From assembly GCA_964583155.1 (NCBI GenBank), contig CAZOUY010000007.1, forward strand, positions 1 through 64,000: DNA of 64,000 nucleotides, written 5' to 3'. Each line of letters opens with the position of its first letter. Positions within the stretch are counted from its first letter, which is position 1. Source of the stretch: CAG-826 sp964583155. GTDB lineage: Bacteria; Bacillota_I; Bacilli_A; RFN20; CAG-826. The position numbers and the translations under genes are program-made. Under the pieces are notes generated by a model, which was not told the DNA's origin, made no database searches, and saw only the letters and a list, made by a program, of their open reading frames with translations. Shown here in pieces: positions 1-8,989 of the stretch.

Positions 1-61
1 TTACACTAGATTTATTTTTCACTTTTTTGGTCTCACATCATTTACAACTTAACAAAAAGCA

Positions 62-1915
62 TTAATCAAAAAGCGATGACCAAATTCTCTCGTACTCGCT
101 CTCGAGCTCTTTTCTTTTTTCCTCAAGCTCTTTCATTTTTTGCGGATTCATATAATTTTCTTCTTTCCATTCTTCTAGCTTAATCGTTTCTAATTGTTTC
201 TCAATTCTGGCTAAATCATCTTCACTGACCTTTTTTATTTTCGTGGTCGTTGCTGATTTTTCTTTTTTGGGAGCTTCAAGAGTCCTTAACTGCATGATTT
301 CCTTTTCTTCTTCTTTAAAGGTGGCGTAATTGCCTTCATGATAATGAGGTTCACAATTTGCAATATACAAAATTTTATTAGCAATCGAATCGATAAAGTA
401 ACGATCATGGGAAACAAAAATAAGGCATCCATTATAACTTTGAAGAGCGTTAATAAGCGCTTCACGAGTTAAAATATCGAGATGATTGGTCGGCTCATCT
501 AAAAGCAAAACATCATAGTTTTTCAACACGATCTTTGCAAGAATCGCACGCATCTTTTCCCCACCTGATAAAACCGATGTGGATTTAAAAACTTCGTCGC
601 TGGTGAACGCAAATTTTCCCAAATGATTGCGGATAGCCTTCTCGCCCATCAACGGAAATTCATTCATAAAATAATTTAAGAGGTCCTGTTTATCATCACC
701 AAAAACAAAATCATTCTGCTGAATATAGCCGATCGATAATGGCATAAGTCGACGTATATGGCCGCCTAAGGGATTTTTACCATCCAAAATGTTTTTTAAA
801 AGCGTGGTTTTACCGGTGCCATTATCTCCCATAATTGCTAAGCGATCATTTCCATATAAATAGAAAGTAAATGGCTTAATTAAAACTGAATCATAGCCTA
901 TTGTGCAGTCTTCAAAATAAAGAATTTTACGATCGCTGCGTACTTCTCCTTCGAAATGAAAACGTATTGCTTTTTCTTCGCTATGAGGTTTATCAATTTT
1001 CTTCATGTGTTCTAATTTCTTTTCCCGATCCTTAGCGCGTGAAACAAAACGCGGTTTCGGTTTATAGAATTCGATGAAACGCTGCATTTTTTCAATTTCT
1101 TTTTGTTGTATCGTATATTCGCGCATCAACACTTCATAACGTTCCTTTTTTTGACGCACATAATCATCAAAATTTCCTTTGTATAAGGTGACATTTTGCC
1201 GCTCGATTTCCAAAACTTTATTGGCAATAGCGTTAATAAAATAGCGATCGTGTGAGACAAACAAAATCGCACCATGATAGGTTTTTAAATATGTCTCAAG
1301 CCAATCAATCGTGGAAACATCCAAATGGTTGGTCGGCTCATCCAATATCAATATTTCCGGCTCTAATAATAGAAGCTTGACAAAAGCCATCTTGCTTCTT
1401 TCTCCGCCGGAAAAGCTTGAAATAGGCCGAGAAAAAACATCATCAGTGAAGCCAAACTTGGATAGCATCATTTTAACTCGATAACGATAATCATATCCTC
1501 CCGCGTGCTCAAAGCGGCTCAATAAGCTACCATATTGCTTTTCAAGGAAGCTGTCCTCGGGGTTGCTTGCATATCTATTCGCTAAATCCGCTAAATCGTT
1601 TTCCATTTGGATGAGATCTTTGAAAACCAAAAGGGCTTCCTCTTCCAAAGTATGGTCCAGTGATTCAATAACGTCTTGGGAAAGATAACCAAATTTAATA
1701 CCCTTCGCAAAGAATATTGCGCCTTTGACATTATCCTTTTTAGAAGATGTTATATCCTCTTGTCCAATAATCATCTTTAATAACGTTGTCTTACCGGTTC
1801 CATTCGCACCGACAATCGCCATACGATCAGTGTCATTGACATTAAAAGTCACCGAAGAGAAAATTTGCTCCGTGCCAAAGCTCTTATCAATATTACTAAC
1901 TGATAACACTACCAT
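62..1915 (-). CDS. ABC-F family ATPase (617 aa)
   Basis: This is a soluble duplicated ABC ATPase of the ABC-F class, proteins that act on ribosomes rather than membranes. Two nucleotide-binding domains are visible. The first has Walker A GANGTGKTT near residue 36, signature FSGGE near 168 and Walker B ending DEPTNHLD. The second has GDNGTGKTT near 363, LSGGE near 450 and another DEPTNHLD. A charged linker near residues 250-310 (PKPRFVSRAKDREKK) and a charged, probably coiled C-terminal tail of about 70 residues resemble B. subtilis YdiF. There are no membrane segments. The ATG is preceded by TTAGGT, and the upstream thioesterase gene ends almost on top of it, so the two are probably co-transcribed. 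Whether it confers antibiotic protection or has a translation role cannot be told from sequence. Confidence 0.93.
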   Translation of the reverse strand: MVVLSVSNIDKSFGTEQIFSSVTFNVNDTDRMAIVGANGTGKTTLLKMIIGQEDITSSKKDNVKGAIFFAKGIKFGYLSQDVIESLDHTLEEEALLVFKDLIQMENDLADLANRYASNPEDSFLEKQYGSLLSRFEHAGGYDYRYRVKMMLSKFGFTDDVFSRPISSFSGGERSKMAFVKLLLLEPEILILDEPTNHLDVSTIDWLETYLKTYHGAILFVSHDRYFINAIANKVLEIERQNVTLYKGNFDDYVRQKKERYEVLMREYTIQQKEIEKMQRFIEFYKPKPRFVSRAKDREKKLEHMKKIDKPHSEEKAIRFHFEGEVRSDRKILYFEDCTIGYDSVLIKPFTFYLYGNDRLAIMGDNGTGKTTLLKNILDGKNPLGGHIRRLMPLSIGYIQQNDFVFGDDKQDLLNYFMNEFPLMGEKAIRNHLGKFAFTSDEVFKSTSVLSGGEKMRAILAKIVLKNYDVLLLDEPTNHLDILTREALINALQSYNGCLIFVSHDRYFIDSIANKILYIANCEPHYHEGNYATFKEEEKEIMQLRTLEAPKKEKSATTTKIKKVSEDDLARIEKQLETIKLEEWKEENYMNPQKMKELEEKRKELESEYERIWSSLFD

Positions 1916-1916
1916 A

Positions 1917-2639
1917 CTACCTAATTATACATTTTGCCAAAAAGCAAACTGCATCCTCCTTATATCCAACTAAGAGAATCTCTTTATCATGGCGGTGCAT
2001 TTTGACCGTAATCAAATCTCCTAATCTTGCTTGCGCGATATAATCGATTTCCATACTATAAATTATCTCATTCTCTTGTAAATTCATGGCATCATAGACC
2101 AATTCACCATAACGGGCATTATTCATGTGTTGATTCCAATCCAAATCCGAAGGTTGAACGCGATGCTCCAAGCATAAGACATATTTGTCGTTGTCATCAA
2201 TAGTTATTTTTTGTAATTTATCTTCAAAGGCGGCATGTGGATAGAATTCACCCTCGATTGTGGCATTACTCATCGGTGCTAATCTTTTAGTTTTGAGATC
2301 CAATAAGCACCACATAGTCCTTCCGCGCACACAAATATTATCATTATCATCAACAATATAAAAATCTCTAAGAGTGTCAAAACGTCCGTTAGGCTGAGGC
2401 CAGGTTTTGACCTTTAAATTCTTTAATGAGGATATATCACGATCAATGACAAATTTATTACGTGCAACCACCCATATCAAATTCTTCTGAATCATTGACT
2501 CATAGCCAAGCCCAAACGTCTCGATATGCGATGAAGCCGCTTCTTGGGCTACATCAAAAATCGCATAGGGTCTTATTCTCCTATAACGATCAAAATACCC
2601 TGAAACAACCCGATACTGATATTCTCCTAATAACAACAT
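1917..2639 (-). CDS. acyl-ACP thioesterase, FatA/FatB-like (240 aa)
   Basis: Probable acyl-[acyl carrier protein] thioesterase releasing free fatty acids from ACP in the cytoplasm. It has the double hot-dog layout of this family. The N-terminal half opens with a YFDRYRRIRPYAIFDVAQEA-type segment, and the second half carries DLDWNQHMNNARYGE (roughly residues 160-175), where the family's catalytic Asn and His are normally found. Length fits bacterial members (about 240 residues). I placed the start at an ATG that follows AGGAGGT by 7 bases; a longer reading that starts within that ribosome site is unlikely. It lies immediately upstream of the ABC-F gene. A separate ACP gene (9142) and fatty-acid kinase genes (61.5-63.8 kb) are also in the window. 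Confidence 0.88.
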   Translation of the reverse strand: MLLLGEYQYRVVSGYFDRYRRIRPYAIFDVAQEAASSHIETFGLGYESMIQKNLIWVVARNKFVIDRDISSLKNLKVKTWPQPNGRFDTLRDFYIVDDNDNICVRGRTMWCLLDLKTKRLAPMSNATIEGEFYPHAAFEDKLQKITIDDNDKYVLCLEHRVQPSDLDWNQHMNNARYGELVYDAMNLQENEIIYSMEIDYIAQARLGDLITVKMHRHDKEILLVGYKEDAVCFLAKCIIR

Positions 2640-2672
2640 ATCACTACCTCCTTTTTTGTTCAAACAACAAAT

Positions 2673-3986
2673 TTATTCTAACATTTCCGCCAATTTATCA
2701 ACATATAATTCCAAGCTATGCATGAAAACTATTTTATTATCTCCGTCACCATACGCTCCGCATAGATAACCGATTACTTTTCCATTGCGAGCATCAAAAA
2801 CTGGGCCACCTGAATTTCCAGGGCGCGCTGCCGCATCCAAAAAATAAAACTCGCTTCTATCTTTAATTTGCTTTGATGAAATATAGCCTTTGGTTAAGGT
2901 TGGGCTTAATTCCATGACATTGTCAGACAAGCCAACACCGAATGGATAACCAACTATCGCTATTTCATGGCCTAAACCAAGGTGTTGATATGACTTTTCA
3001 TAATCAAAATAATAATGATGAGGCGTCTCTAATCTAATGAGTGCAAAATCCTGGTTATTATCGACAAATAGGACATGACATTTGTGAATTTCCTTGCGGC
3101 CATTCTCTAATGTGACACGCGCAAAGACATATTTAGAATCTTGCACAACGTGTGCACAAGTGATGCATAATCCTTTTTCGCCGATAATAAAGCCCGATCC
3201 TGTTGATTTATCCGTTTCAATATAAATTAAGGCGTTTTCCAATAGCTGCTGATGTTGAATATAATTGACTCTAAAGCCTTGCTTTCGCTCATATAGCGAT
3301 GAGCGAATTTTAAAAAGTTCCAATAATGATTTATAATGACGCCCATCCTGACAAATTTTTTTGAGTTCCAAGGGATTATACTTTCCTTCTAAAATCGTTA
3401 TCCTTCGTAAGGGTAACAAGAATAGATTATCGATATATTCCATGGCCCTCTCATATTCATTTTGATTGCTATGATGATCAATCCATAAGAGTGCATTCAC
3501 TATTTCTAAAGTGCATTCGCGAAAGATCTGATAATATTGTCGTGTATTAAAATTATCGAGACTCTGAAGGGCATCAATCATTAAATGATTTTCATCTTCA
3601 AACCATTTTTTGTAAAGATCATTCAAATAATTATGAATCTCTTTAAGGGACATTCTCGTGAGATTTTCAAAACAGAAGCGCGCCCGCGAATCATCTCTTT
3701 TTGCTGCTTCATCCAAAAAAATTTCCAAAGAGCTATGACCTTCCGCCAGAAGACGCAAAAAAACAATTTCATTATAATCAAGCGTTTTATCATTACAGGA
3801 AATATTCAATAATGCAAATTGATATAGGGTCTCAAAATCAAAGCAAAAAAATTCAGGATGTCCATCAAATTTTTCTTTAATGAATCGGTCATCCAGTTTT
3901 TCCATTATTCCCTTCATAATTTCACAAAGAGTGTCATATCTCGCTTTAGCTTCAAAGGCCATTTTTTCTAATTCTTCAATCTGCAT
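2673..3986 (-). CDS. trypsin-like serine protease with long helical N-terminal region (437 aa)
   Basis: The C-terminal half (about residues 240-430) is a trypsin-like peptidase of the HtrA/Trypsin_2 type. The triad is visible as His in CAHVV, Asp in DFALIRLE, and Ser in GNSGGPV. Unlike HtrA or DegP there is no signal peptide, transmembrane anchor or PDZ domain. The first ~230 residues are charged and helical, with no family I recognise. The protein should therefore be cytoplasmic, and the N-terminal region may recruit substrates or partners. The start follows TTGAGGGAT. It sits upstream of the thioesterase with 33 bases between, in the same direction, so it may be the first gene of that operon. 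Confidence 0.85.
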   Translation of the reverse strand: MQIEELEKMAFEAKARYDTLCEIMKGIMEKLDDRFIKEKFDGHPEFFCFDFETLYQFALLNISCNDKTLDYNEIVFLRLLAEGHSSLEIFLDEAAKRDDSRARFCFENLTRMSLKEIHNYLNDLYKKWFEDENHLMIDALQSLDNFNTRQYYQIFRECTLEIVNALLWIDHHSNQNEYERAMEYIDNLFLLPLRRITILEGKYNPLELKKICQDGRHYKSLLELFKIRSSLYERKQGFRVNYIQHQQLLENALIYIETDKSTGSGFIIGEKGLCITCAHVVQDSKYVFARVTLENGRKEIHKCHVLFVDNNQDFALIRLETPHHYYFDYEKSYQHLGLGHEIAIVGYPFGVGLSDNVMELSPTLTKGYISSKQIKDRSEFYFLDAAARPGNSGGPVFDARNGKVIGYLCGAYGDGDNKIVFMHSLELYVDKLAEMLE

Positions 3987-4394
3987 AGCTCTTATCCCTC
4001 AATTCACGCAATTATCGGTGTTCTTTTTTATTTTATCATAAAACAATATCTATATGTCGAATGATATTATATCGGAAATATATTTCAAAATTTACGGAAA
4101 CAAAAGAAAACCGCACAATATCGATTATCCGTGGTTATGTTTTTTTATGTCAAAAAAATATGCAAGACAAATCGGTTAAGGATCTTCACTTTCCTTCCTC
4201 AAAATTGCTGAATCGATGGGGTCAACATAAAGTTTAATTTTTCGATATCGCTTAAAAACGATAATTTTACATACCTTTCATAAGCATCAAAAAGAAATCA
4301 AAAAGTTAACGGCTATTAAACTTGTTTCCTACTCTTTGGCAATCGCAAATTTTTCTTATAAAACAAATGATATCTACAATTAAGTGGGTTATGA
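3987..4394. other. intergenic region without a recognised gene
   Basis: About 400 bases of AT-rich sequence between the protease start and the end of the ABC-2 permease gene. I find no convincing ORF, tRNA, riboswitch or strong hairpin terminator. It must hold the promoter of the protease gene (reading leftward), but no clean -35/-10 pair stands out. Confidence 0.6.
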
Positions 4395-5303
4395 TTACTT
4401 TTTCTTATATATTTTGGAATAAACGCATGAAACGGACACTATCGATAAGACGATTAAAGCAACCACATAAATTAGACTAAATACAACTGATACCGGTTGA
4501 TTGAACATTTTTAAATCAATAAATGCTTCACGAATACTCGATTTAAATTCTCCTTGATCAATACCATTTAAAGCTTGATCGATATGATTGATTGTTCCTT
4601 TTAAAAATACTTGGCGAAAAAGCGAAGTAATATGGCTACCGGGAAAAATATTGGCAAAAGTTTGTATCCCACTTGAGAATTGACTGATAGGAATATATGC
4701 ACCAATAATGAAGCCCAAACCAGCGGAAAGAATCCCCAAAAACGCCCCACTGGAGGAAGTTGATTTAAAAAGCACCATGATGTTCATCAAAAGAGCCGTA
4801 CTGGATATTGCTCCTAAGAAGGTAATTCCATATAAAGCCAAAACATCGATAAATTGAAAATAACAATTGCCCATAACTGCTAATACGATAAGACCGATAG
4901 TCAATATAGCCATACTCATCAAGCAAGCTGCGATGAAGGCAGCCATAAAATACGCCAAAACAATATTCACTCTTTTCGTAGGCGAAGAGCAAATATCATA
5001 ATCGACTTTATTTTGTTTATCCATGACCACTACGGTTAACGTGTTAAATGCGACTGTGATAACACTACTTCCCATAATTCCCGCTAAAAGAATTTCATAA
5101 ACAAACATCGTTTTATCATTTTGACTAATCATGTCTTCAATGCCATTGGACATCCCATCAAAAGCATCCATAAAGGTGCCTTTTAAAAACAGAATATATA
5201 GCATCAAAATAATAATTGGAGTCAACATGGAAAATAAAATGGTTTGTTTGTCTTTAAAATATACCAAAAGATTACGTTTGGTAAGGCCTATAAATGAGCG
5301 CAT
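4395..5303 (-). CDS. ABC-2 type transporter permease (302 aa)
   Basis: Membrane subunit of an ABC exporter of the ABC-2 (DrrB/NatB-like) type. A cytoplasmic N-terminus with the typical RSFIGLTKRNLLVYFKDKQT segment leads into about six hydrophobic segments, with a long extracytoplasmic stretch between the first two. The ATG chosen lies one base beyond the stop of the ATPase gene and follows AAGGAAA; a TTG nine bases upstream is possible but less likely. It is translationally coupled to its ATPase partner. The substrate cannot be predicted. Drugs, antimicrobial peptides or lipids are usual for this family. Confidence 0.88.
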   Translation of the reverse strand: MRSFIGLTKRNLLVYFKDKQTILFSMLTPIIILMLYILFLKGTFMDAFDGMSNGIEDMISQNDKTMFVYEILLAGIMGSSVITVAFNTLTVVVMDKQNKVDYDICSSPTKRVNIVLAYFMAAFIAACLMSMAILTIGLIVLAVMGNCYFQFIDVLALYGITFLGAISSTALLMNIMVLFKSTSSSGAFLGILSAGLGFIIGAYIPISQFSSGIQTFANIFPGSHITSLFRQVFLKGTINHIDQALNGIDQGEFKSSIREAFIDLKMFNQPVSVVFSLIYVVALIVLSIVSVSCVYSKIYKKK

Positions 5304-5304
5304 A

Positions 5305-6207
5305 TTATTCAATTTCCTTCCCTGTCAGTGTTAAAAACACTTCATCCATTGTTCCTTTAAGGATTTCAAAATCTTTAATTATATCGCTATGCTGAGATAA
5401 AAAATCAATAATCTCCGTCTGTTCGATGAATACTTTATAATGATCTGCATCATATTCATGTCGATAATCCTTTAAAATCTCTTCGTGCGATTGATTCTTT
5501 TCAACATACCATAAGAGCTTATTGCAAGAATACTTTGACTTAAGATTAGCGGGAGTGTCATTTTCAATTATTTGTCCTTTGTTAAGAATGACCACGCGAT
5601 CAGCATCGGAAATCTCTTCCATATAATGAGTAGTTAAAAAGATAGTTAAACCTGTTTCTTTACGGAGTTTATCTATGTATTCCCAAACAATTTTCCGCGA
5701 TTTAGGATCAAGTCCTGTTGTGGGCTCATCCAAAAATAATATTTTGGGATTATTAATCAACGCACGAACAATATCCACTCTTCTTTTCTGACCACCTGAT
5801 AATTTTTCATATCGCTGATTTAAGAATTCTTCTAATTCAAAAATCTTTAGAAAAGGTAAAATTCTCGCTTGTGTCTCTTTTTTCGATAATCCATAGTATG
5901 AAGCTCGCGTATATAGATTTTCTTTGACAGTCAATTTTTTATCGAGAACCGAATTTTGAAAAACAATCCCGATTAGATTTCGTATAGCATCATCATCTTC
6001 ATCTAAAAGGTGACCCATAATTTGAACTTTGCCTTCTGTTTTTCTTAACAGAGTACACAAAATATTGATGGTTGTTGATTTTCCGGCGCCATTTTCGCCG
6101 AGAAAAGCAAAAAGCTCACCTTCGTTCACACTAAAGGAAATATGATCGACCGCCAAAACCTTTTTATCATATATTTTTACTAAATTCTCAACTTCGATTG
6201 CCAGCAT
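5305..6207 (-). CDS. ABC transporter ATP-binding protein (300 aa)
   Basis: ATPase partner of the adjacent permease. It carries Walker A GENGAGKST near residue 39, signature LSGGQKRRVD near 135, Walker B LFLDEPTTGLDP, and the switch His in TTHYMEE. A C-terminal domain of ~80 residues after the ATPase core resembles the DrrA/NatA class. I start it at the ATG preceded by GAGGTAAAAATA; an ATG 24 bases further upstream has no good ribosome site. It is the third transporter gene counting from tetR, with ~160 bases (6208-6370) separating it from the first pair. It may have its own promoter or be read through from upstream. Confidence 0.92.
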   Translation of the reverse strand: MLAIEVENLVKIYDKKVLAVDHISFSVNEGELFAFLGENGAGKSTTINILCTLLRKTEGKVQIMGHLLDEDDDAIRNLIGIVFQNSVLDKKLTVKENLYTRASYYGLSKKETQARILPFLKIFELEEFLNQRYEKLSGGQKRRVDIVRALINNPKILFLDEPTTGLDPKSRKIVWEYIDKLRKETGLTIFLTTHYMEEISDADRVVILNKGQIIENDTPANLKSKYSCNKLLWYVEKNQSHEEILKDYRHEYDADHYKVFIEQTEIIDFLSQHSDIIKDFEILKGTMDEVFLTLTGKEIE

Positions 6208-6370
6208 TATTTTTACCTCGATAACTTTCAAAAGTTATAAATTCTTATATCTATATATAATTATATAAATATTTGATAGTTTTTTAAAACATAAATTTTT
6301 TATTTTATGTTTACTCCCATTTATATAGCCAATCAAAACATACCAAAACAATCGAATTGAATGTTAAATA

Positions 6371-7177
6371 TTATTTTTCTTTTTGTGATCGTTGCAATAT
6401 AAAATGCGCCACTAATCCTAAACCTATTAAATAGATAAAAACGATAATTAGACTTGCTTGTCCAAGATTATCAAATGAGTAATATTGTACAATATCAGAG
6501 CTTTGCATCGGGGGAATAGTATGCTCAGCATTGGTAATTATTCGTCCTAAATAAACCGATGGATAGAAAGGAAAGCACAAACAAGCAATTTCAAATTCTT
6601 TCATCGTGTCTAAAGGCATCCATGCCCCTCCTAATAGGCCTGAAAGACTTATAATGATAGAACTCAATCCGGGTGCTGATTTATCATTTAGCAAAGAGCC
6701 GAATATTATCCCCAAAAAGATGTTTGTCAAAAGAATAGGAACCATCGCCAAAATTAATAAAAGGCACTTATCGAATCCAAAGAACTCCTTATTGAAGAAA
6801 AGCCCGAAAGCCCAGCAAAATAGAAGACACAAAATGAATTGTAATAATCCAATTGCCAATCCCGGAACCATGTATCCAAGCATATAATCGCTTGTCTTTA
6901 ATGGTGAAATATATAGTCTTTTTAAAAAGGCAGTTGAGCGATCCTTTGATAGCAATAAAGCAATCAAAAGCATAACAAAACTAGAAGAAAACATCATCAT
7001 ACCCGGCATCAATGTTTTGGCACTAAACATCGTATTACGCGTTCCTACCATATTGCTATCTATTATTTGAAATACAACTATCAATAATATAGGAAAGATC
7101 AAACAAAAAATATAAATAATAGGATCGCGGAACATTTCGATAAAATTTCTTTTTATAAAAGCATTTCGCCGTTTCAT
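6371..7177 (-). CDS. ABC-2 type transporter permease (268 aa)
   Basis: Second ABC-2 membrane subunit in this cluster. It opens with a basic stretch (MKRRNAFIKRNFIEMFRD) followed by about six hydrophobic segments, and ends in a short basic tail. The start codon overlaps the stop of the upstream ATPase gene as ATGA, indicating translational coupling. The LGGAWMPLDTM segment before the fifth helix is typical of this family. With the ATPase at 7174 it would form one exporter; the other two genes downstream form a second complete pair. Substrate unknown. Confidence 0.88.
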   Translation of the reverse strand: MKRRNAFIKRNFIEMFRDPIIYIFCLIFPILLIVVFQIIDSNMVGTRNTMFSAKTLMPGMMMFSSSFVMLLIALLLSKDRSTAFLKRLYISPLKTSDYMLGYMVPGLAIGLLQFILCLLFCWAFGLFFNKEFFGFDKCLLLILAMVPILLTNIFLGIIFGSLLNDKSAPGLSSIIISLSGLLGGAWMPLDTMKEFEIACLCFPFYPSVYLGRIITNAEHTIPPMQSSDIVQYYSFDNLGQASLIIVFIYLIGLGLVAHFILQRSQKEK

Positions 7178-7896
7178 CTTTCTTCACTCTCCCCTACTAT
7201 TTTCATAAAAGCATCTTCAAAACGCTCTTCGCCCGTTGCTGTTTTAGCTTCACTAACTGTCCCTTGAAATAAGAGTTTTCCTTTAGAAATAATCGCAACG
7301 TCATCGCATAAGGCTTCAATTTCTTCCATATAATGCGAGGTCAGAACAATTGTCATTTTTCCTTGAAGTTCCTTGATAATTTCCCACAATTCTTTTCTAG
7401 CAAAAACATCCAAGCCCAAAGTCGGTTCATCCAAAAAAAGAACTTTAGGGTGTGAAATGAGGGAAATAGCTATTGATAGCCTTCGCATATAACCGCCTGA
7501 TAAGGTCTTAGCTTTTTGCTCTAAAACATCTTCAAGGCGCATTTTTTGGATAATTTCTTTGATGTAGTTTTCATTTAGAGAATCATATATTTCGGCAAAA
7601 AATGAAAGATTTTCTTTGACCGTTAAATTAGGCGCAATTGCGGTCTCTTGCGGTGAGATATTGATTATTCTTTTAATATCACTCATCGCGTGTTTGACTG
7701 ATTTCCCATCGATATAAATTTCGCCCTCTTGGAACACACAAAGACCACACATGGATTTAATCAATGTTGTTTTTCCAGCACCATTGACCCCTAATAATCC
7801 AAATAGTGAACCTTCTTCAATATTTAAAGTAAGATTATTAATAGCGATTCTCTTTCCATAGTTCTTTGTTAGATTATCAATTCTTATCATGCTCAT
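7174..7896 (-). CDS. ABC transporter ATP-binding protein (240 aa)
   Basis: ATPase of the first exporter pair. It has Walker A GVNGAGKTT near residue 36, signature LSGGYMRRLS near 129, Walker B VLFLDEPTLGLD, and switch His in TSHYMEE. It is shorter than the ATPase at 5305 because it lacks the extended C-terminal domain. The ATG follows AGAGGAGAAG. Its first 20 bases overlap the end of tetR, and its end overlaps the permease start, so tetR, ATPase and permease form one compact translational unit. Confidence 0.92.
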   Translation of the reverse strand: MSMIRIDNLTKNYGKRIAINNLTLNIEEGSLFGLLGVNGAGKTTLIKSMCGLCVFQEGEIYIDGKSVKHAMSDIKRIINISPQETAIAPNLTVKENLSFFAEIYDSLNENYIKEIIQKMRLEDVLEQKAKTLSGGYMRRLSIAISLISHPKVLFLDEPTLGLDVFARKELWEIIKELQGKMTIVLTSHYMEEIEALCDDVAIISKGKLLFQGTVSEAKTATGEERFEDAFMKIVGESEER

Positions 7897-8461
7897 AATT
7901 ATCTTCTCCTCTATAGTGTTTTTCTAAAGCCTGAAAGGATTCGGTTAGCAACTTAGAAACTGTATCCTCATCCCACGAAATATATCCGGTGGCGATCTGT
8001 GTTGCTAAACCATGAACATAAATCCACATTTGAAGATGAAAACGATATGCTTTTTCATAATCCAAGTGATAATTATTCATAATCATCTCGATGATTTCTA
8101 AAAAGTCTCTATCTTCATCACTTTTTTCATCTTCCTTGCGATTTCTCATAAAAAGCAATTGGAATAATTGTGGTTCTTCTCTCGCAAATGTGATGTAGCC
8201 GATTCCATATGCTTTGTATTCGGGATACTTTTTCATTGCTAATTGCTTATCAATAAATAGATGATAGAGATTGTTTATCGCGTACAACAGTTCTTTTTTC
8301 AACTCTTCCATATTTTTAAATGACCAATAAATCGGTTGGGTTGAGCAATTTAAAGCCTTCGCTAATGATCTGGCATTTATTGCCGATATTCCTTTTTGCT
8401 TAGAAATCTCTAGTGCTTTATCTATTATCATTTCTTTCGTAATAATTCTTTTCGAAGCCAT
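7877..8461 (-). CDS. TetR/AcrR family transcriptional regulator (194 aa)
   Basis: DNA-binding repressor-type protein. The N-terminal 50 residues form the TetR helix-turn-helix (ITKEMIIDKALEI, then ARSLAKALNCSTQPIYWSFKN). The remaining ~140 residues form a helical ligand-binding and dimerisation domain containing the FAREEPQLFQLLFM segment common in a TetR subgroup. It is the first gene of the exporter operon, overlapping the next gene. A perfect inverted repeat lies just before the ribosome site (8475-8492), so autoregulation of the whole exporter operon is the simplest model. The inducer is unknown. Confidence 0.92.
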   Translation of the reverse strand: MASKRIITKEMIIDKALEISKQKGISAINARSLAKALNCSTQPIYWSFKNMEELKKELLYAINNLYHLFIDKQLAMKKYPEYKAYGIGYITFAREEPQLFQLLFMRNRKEDEKSDEDRDFLEIIEMIMNNYHLDYEKAYRFHLQMWIYVHGLATQIATGYISWDEDTVSKLLTESFQALEKHYRGEDNYEHDKN

Positions 8462-8474
8462 ATATCCTCACTTA

Positions 8475-8492
8475 ATATAACACATGTTATAT
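8475..8492 (-). promoter_or_regulatory. candidate TetR operator
   Basis: Perfect inverted repeat with 8-base arms ATATAACA and TGTTATAT separated by two bases, 13 bases upstream of the tetR ATG. A TATAAT-like -10 element (TTATAATTATA) lies just upstream on the minus strand. The arm length, compact spacer and position between promoter and ribosome site fit a TetR-family operator. Binding by the adjacent regulator is inferred. Confidence 0.6.
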
Positions 8493-8600
8493 AATTATAA
8501 TATCATGGATAGGTAGAAACGTAAACTATAATCACATTTATTGTTAATAAAATCTTCGTTAGTAGAGATATAAAACTTCTATATTAATCAAATAAAAAAA

Positions 8601-8648
8601 TGAGGTCGACACCGTAGCCAAAATGGTATCCAATGTTTCATGACCTCA
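8601..8648. repeat. inverted repeat with internal GTA(G/T)CC repeats
   Basis: An 8-base inverted repeat (ATGAGGTC / GACCTCAT) flanks a 33-base centre that holds GTAGCCAAA (from 8614) and GTATCCAAT (from 8626), 12 bases apart. The outer stem is followed by T-rich DNA and could work as a weak terminator. The internal units match the motif repeated at 8835-8876. No coding sequence covers this stretch. Confidence 0.5.
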
Positions 8649-8834
8649 TACTTTTATTATGATCAATAAAAGCAATAATATCAAAATTTCTTTAACTGTT
8701 TTTTTTAAGCACAGAATTTTAAATAGCATTAACATAATATTAAACTTCAAGTGTATGCTCATCCTATCTCTTTATGTAAGCTCAAATTAGTGGATTATTT
8801 CCGCTAAATGAAGGCCCAATCGGTCAATTTAAGA

Positions 8835-8876
8835 GTATCAAATCGGTAGCAAATTCGTAGCACAAAAGTAGCAAAA
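8835..8876. repeat. phased direct repeats next to tRNA-Glu, possible attachment-site scar
   Basis: Four direct repeats of an 8-base unit occur at 8835 (GTATCAAA), 8846 (GTAGCAAA), 8858 (GTAGCACA) and 8869 (GTAGCAAA), spaced 11, 12 and 11 bases apart. They lie immediately beyond the 3' end and terminator of the tRNA-Glu gene, the usual place where tyrosine integrases insert. Helically phased short repeats are typical of integrase arm-binding sites. No integrase gene is present in the window, so this is at most a vestige or an unoccupied site. Confidence 0.45.
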
Positions 8877-8878
8877 TT

Positions 8879-8901
8879 AAAAAAAACCGCTTTTTCGCGG
8901 T
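8879..8901 (-). terminator. intrinsic terminator of the tRNA-Asn/tRNA-Glu transcript
   Basis: Hairpin ACCGC / GCGGT with a six-base loop, followed on the minus strand by a run of eight Ts. It begins 12 bases beyond the CCA end of tRNA-Glu. Confidence 0.75.
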
Positions 8902-8912
8902 AATTTGAATGT

Positions 8913-8989
8913 TGGTGACCCGTACGGGATTCGAACCCATGAATGCATGCGTGAAAGGCATGTGAGTTAAGCCTCTTCTCCAACGGGCC
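8913..8989 (-). tRNA. tRNA-Glu (anticodon TTC)
   Basis: Reads as a 77-base cloverleaf with acceptor GGCCCGT pairing ACGGGTC, discriminator A and encoded CCA. The anticodon stem carries the loop with TTC, and the T-arm has GGTTCGAATCC. The sequence closely follows the usual Bacillota tRNA-Glu. It is second in a two-tRNA transcript after tRNA-Asn. Confidence 0.95.

Noticed and set aside
8601..8648. Terminal inverted repeat of an insertion sequence
   Set aside because: No transposase fragment and no target duplication nearby; the arms are only 8 bases.
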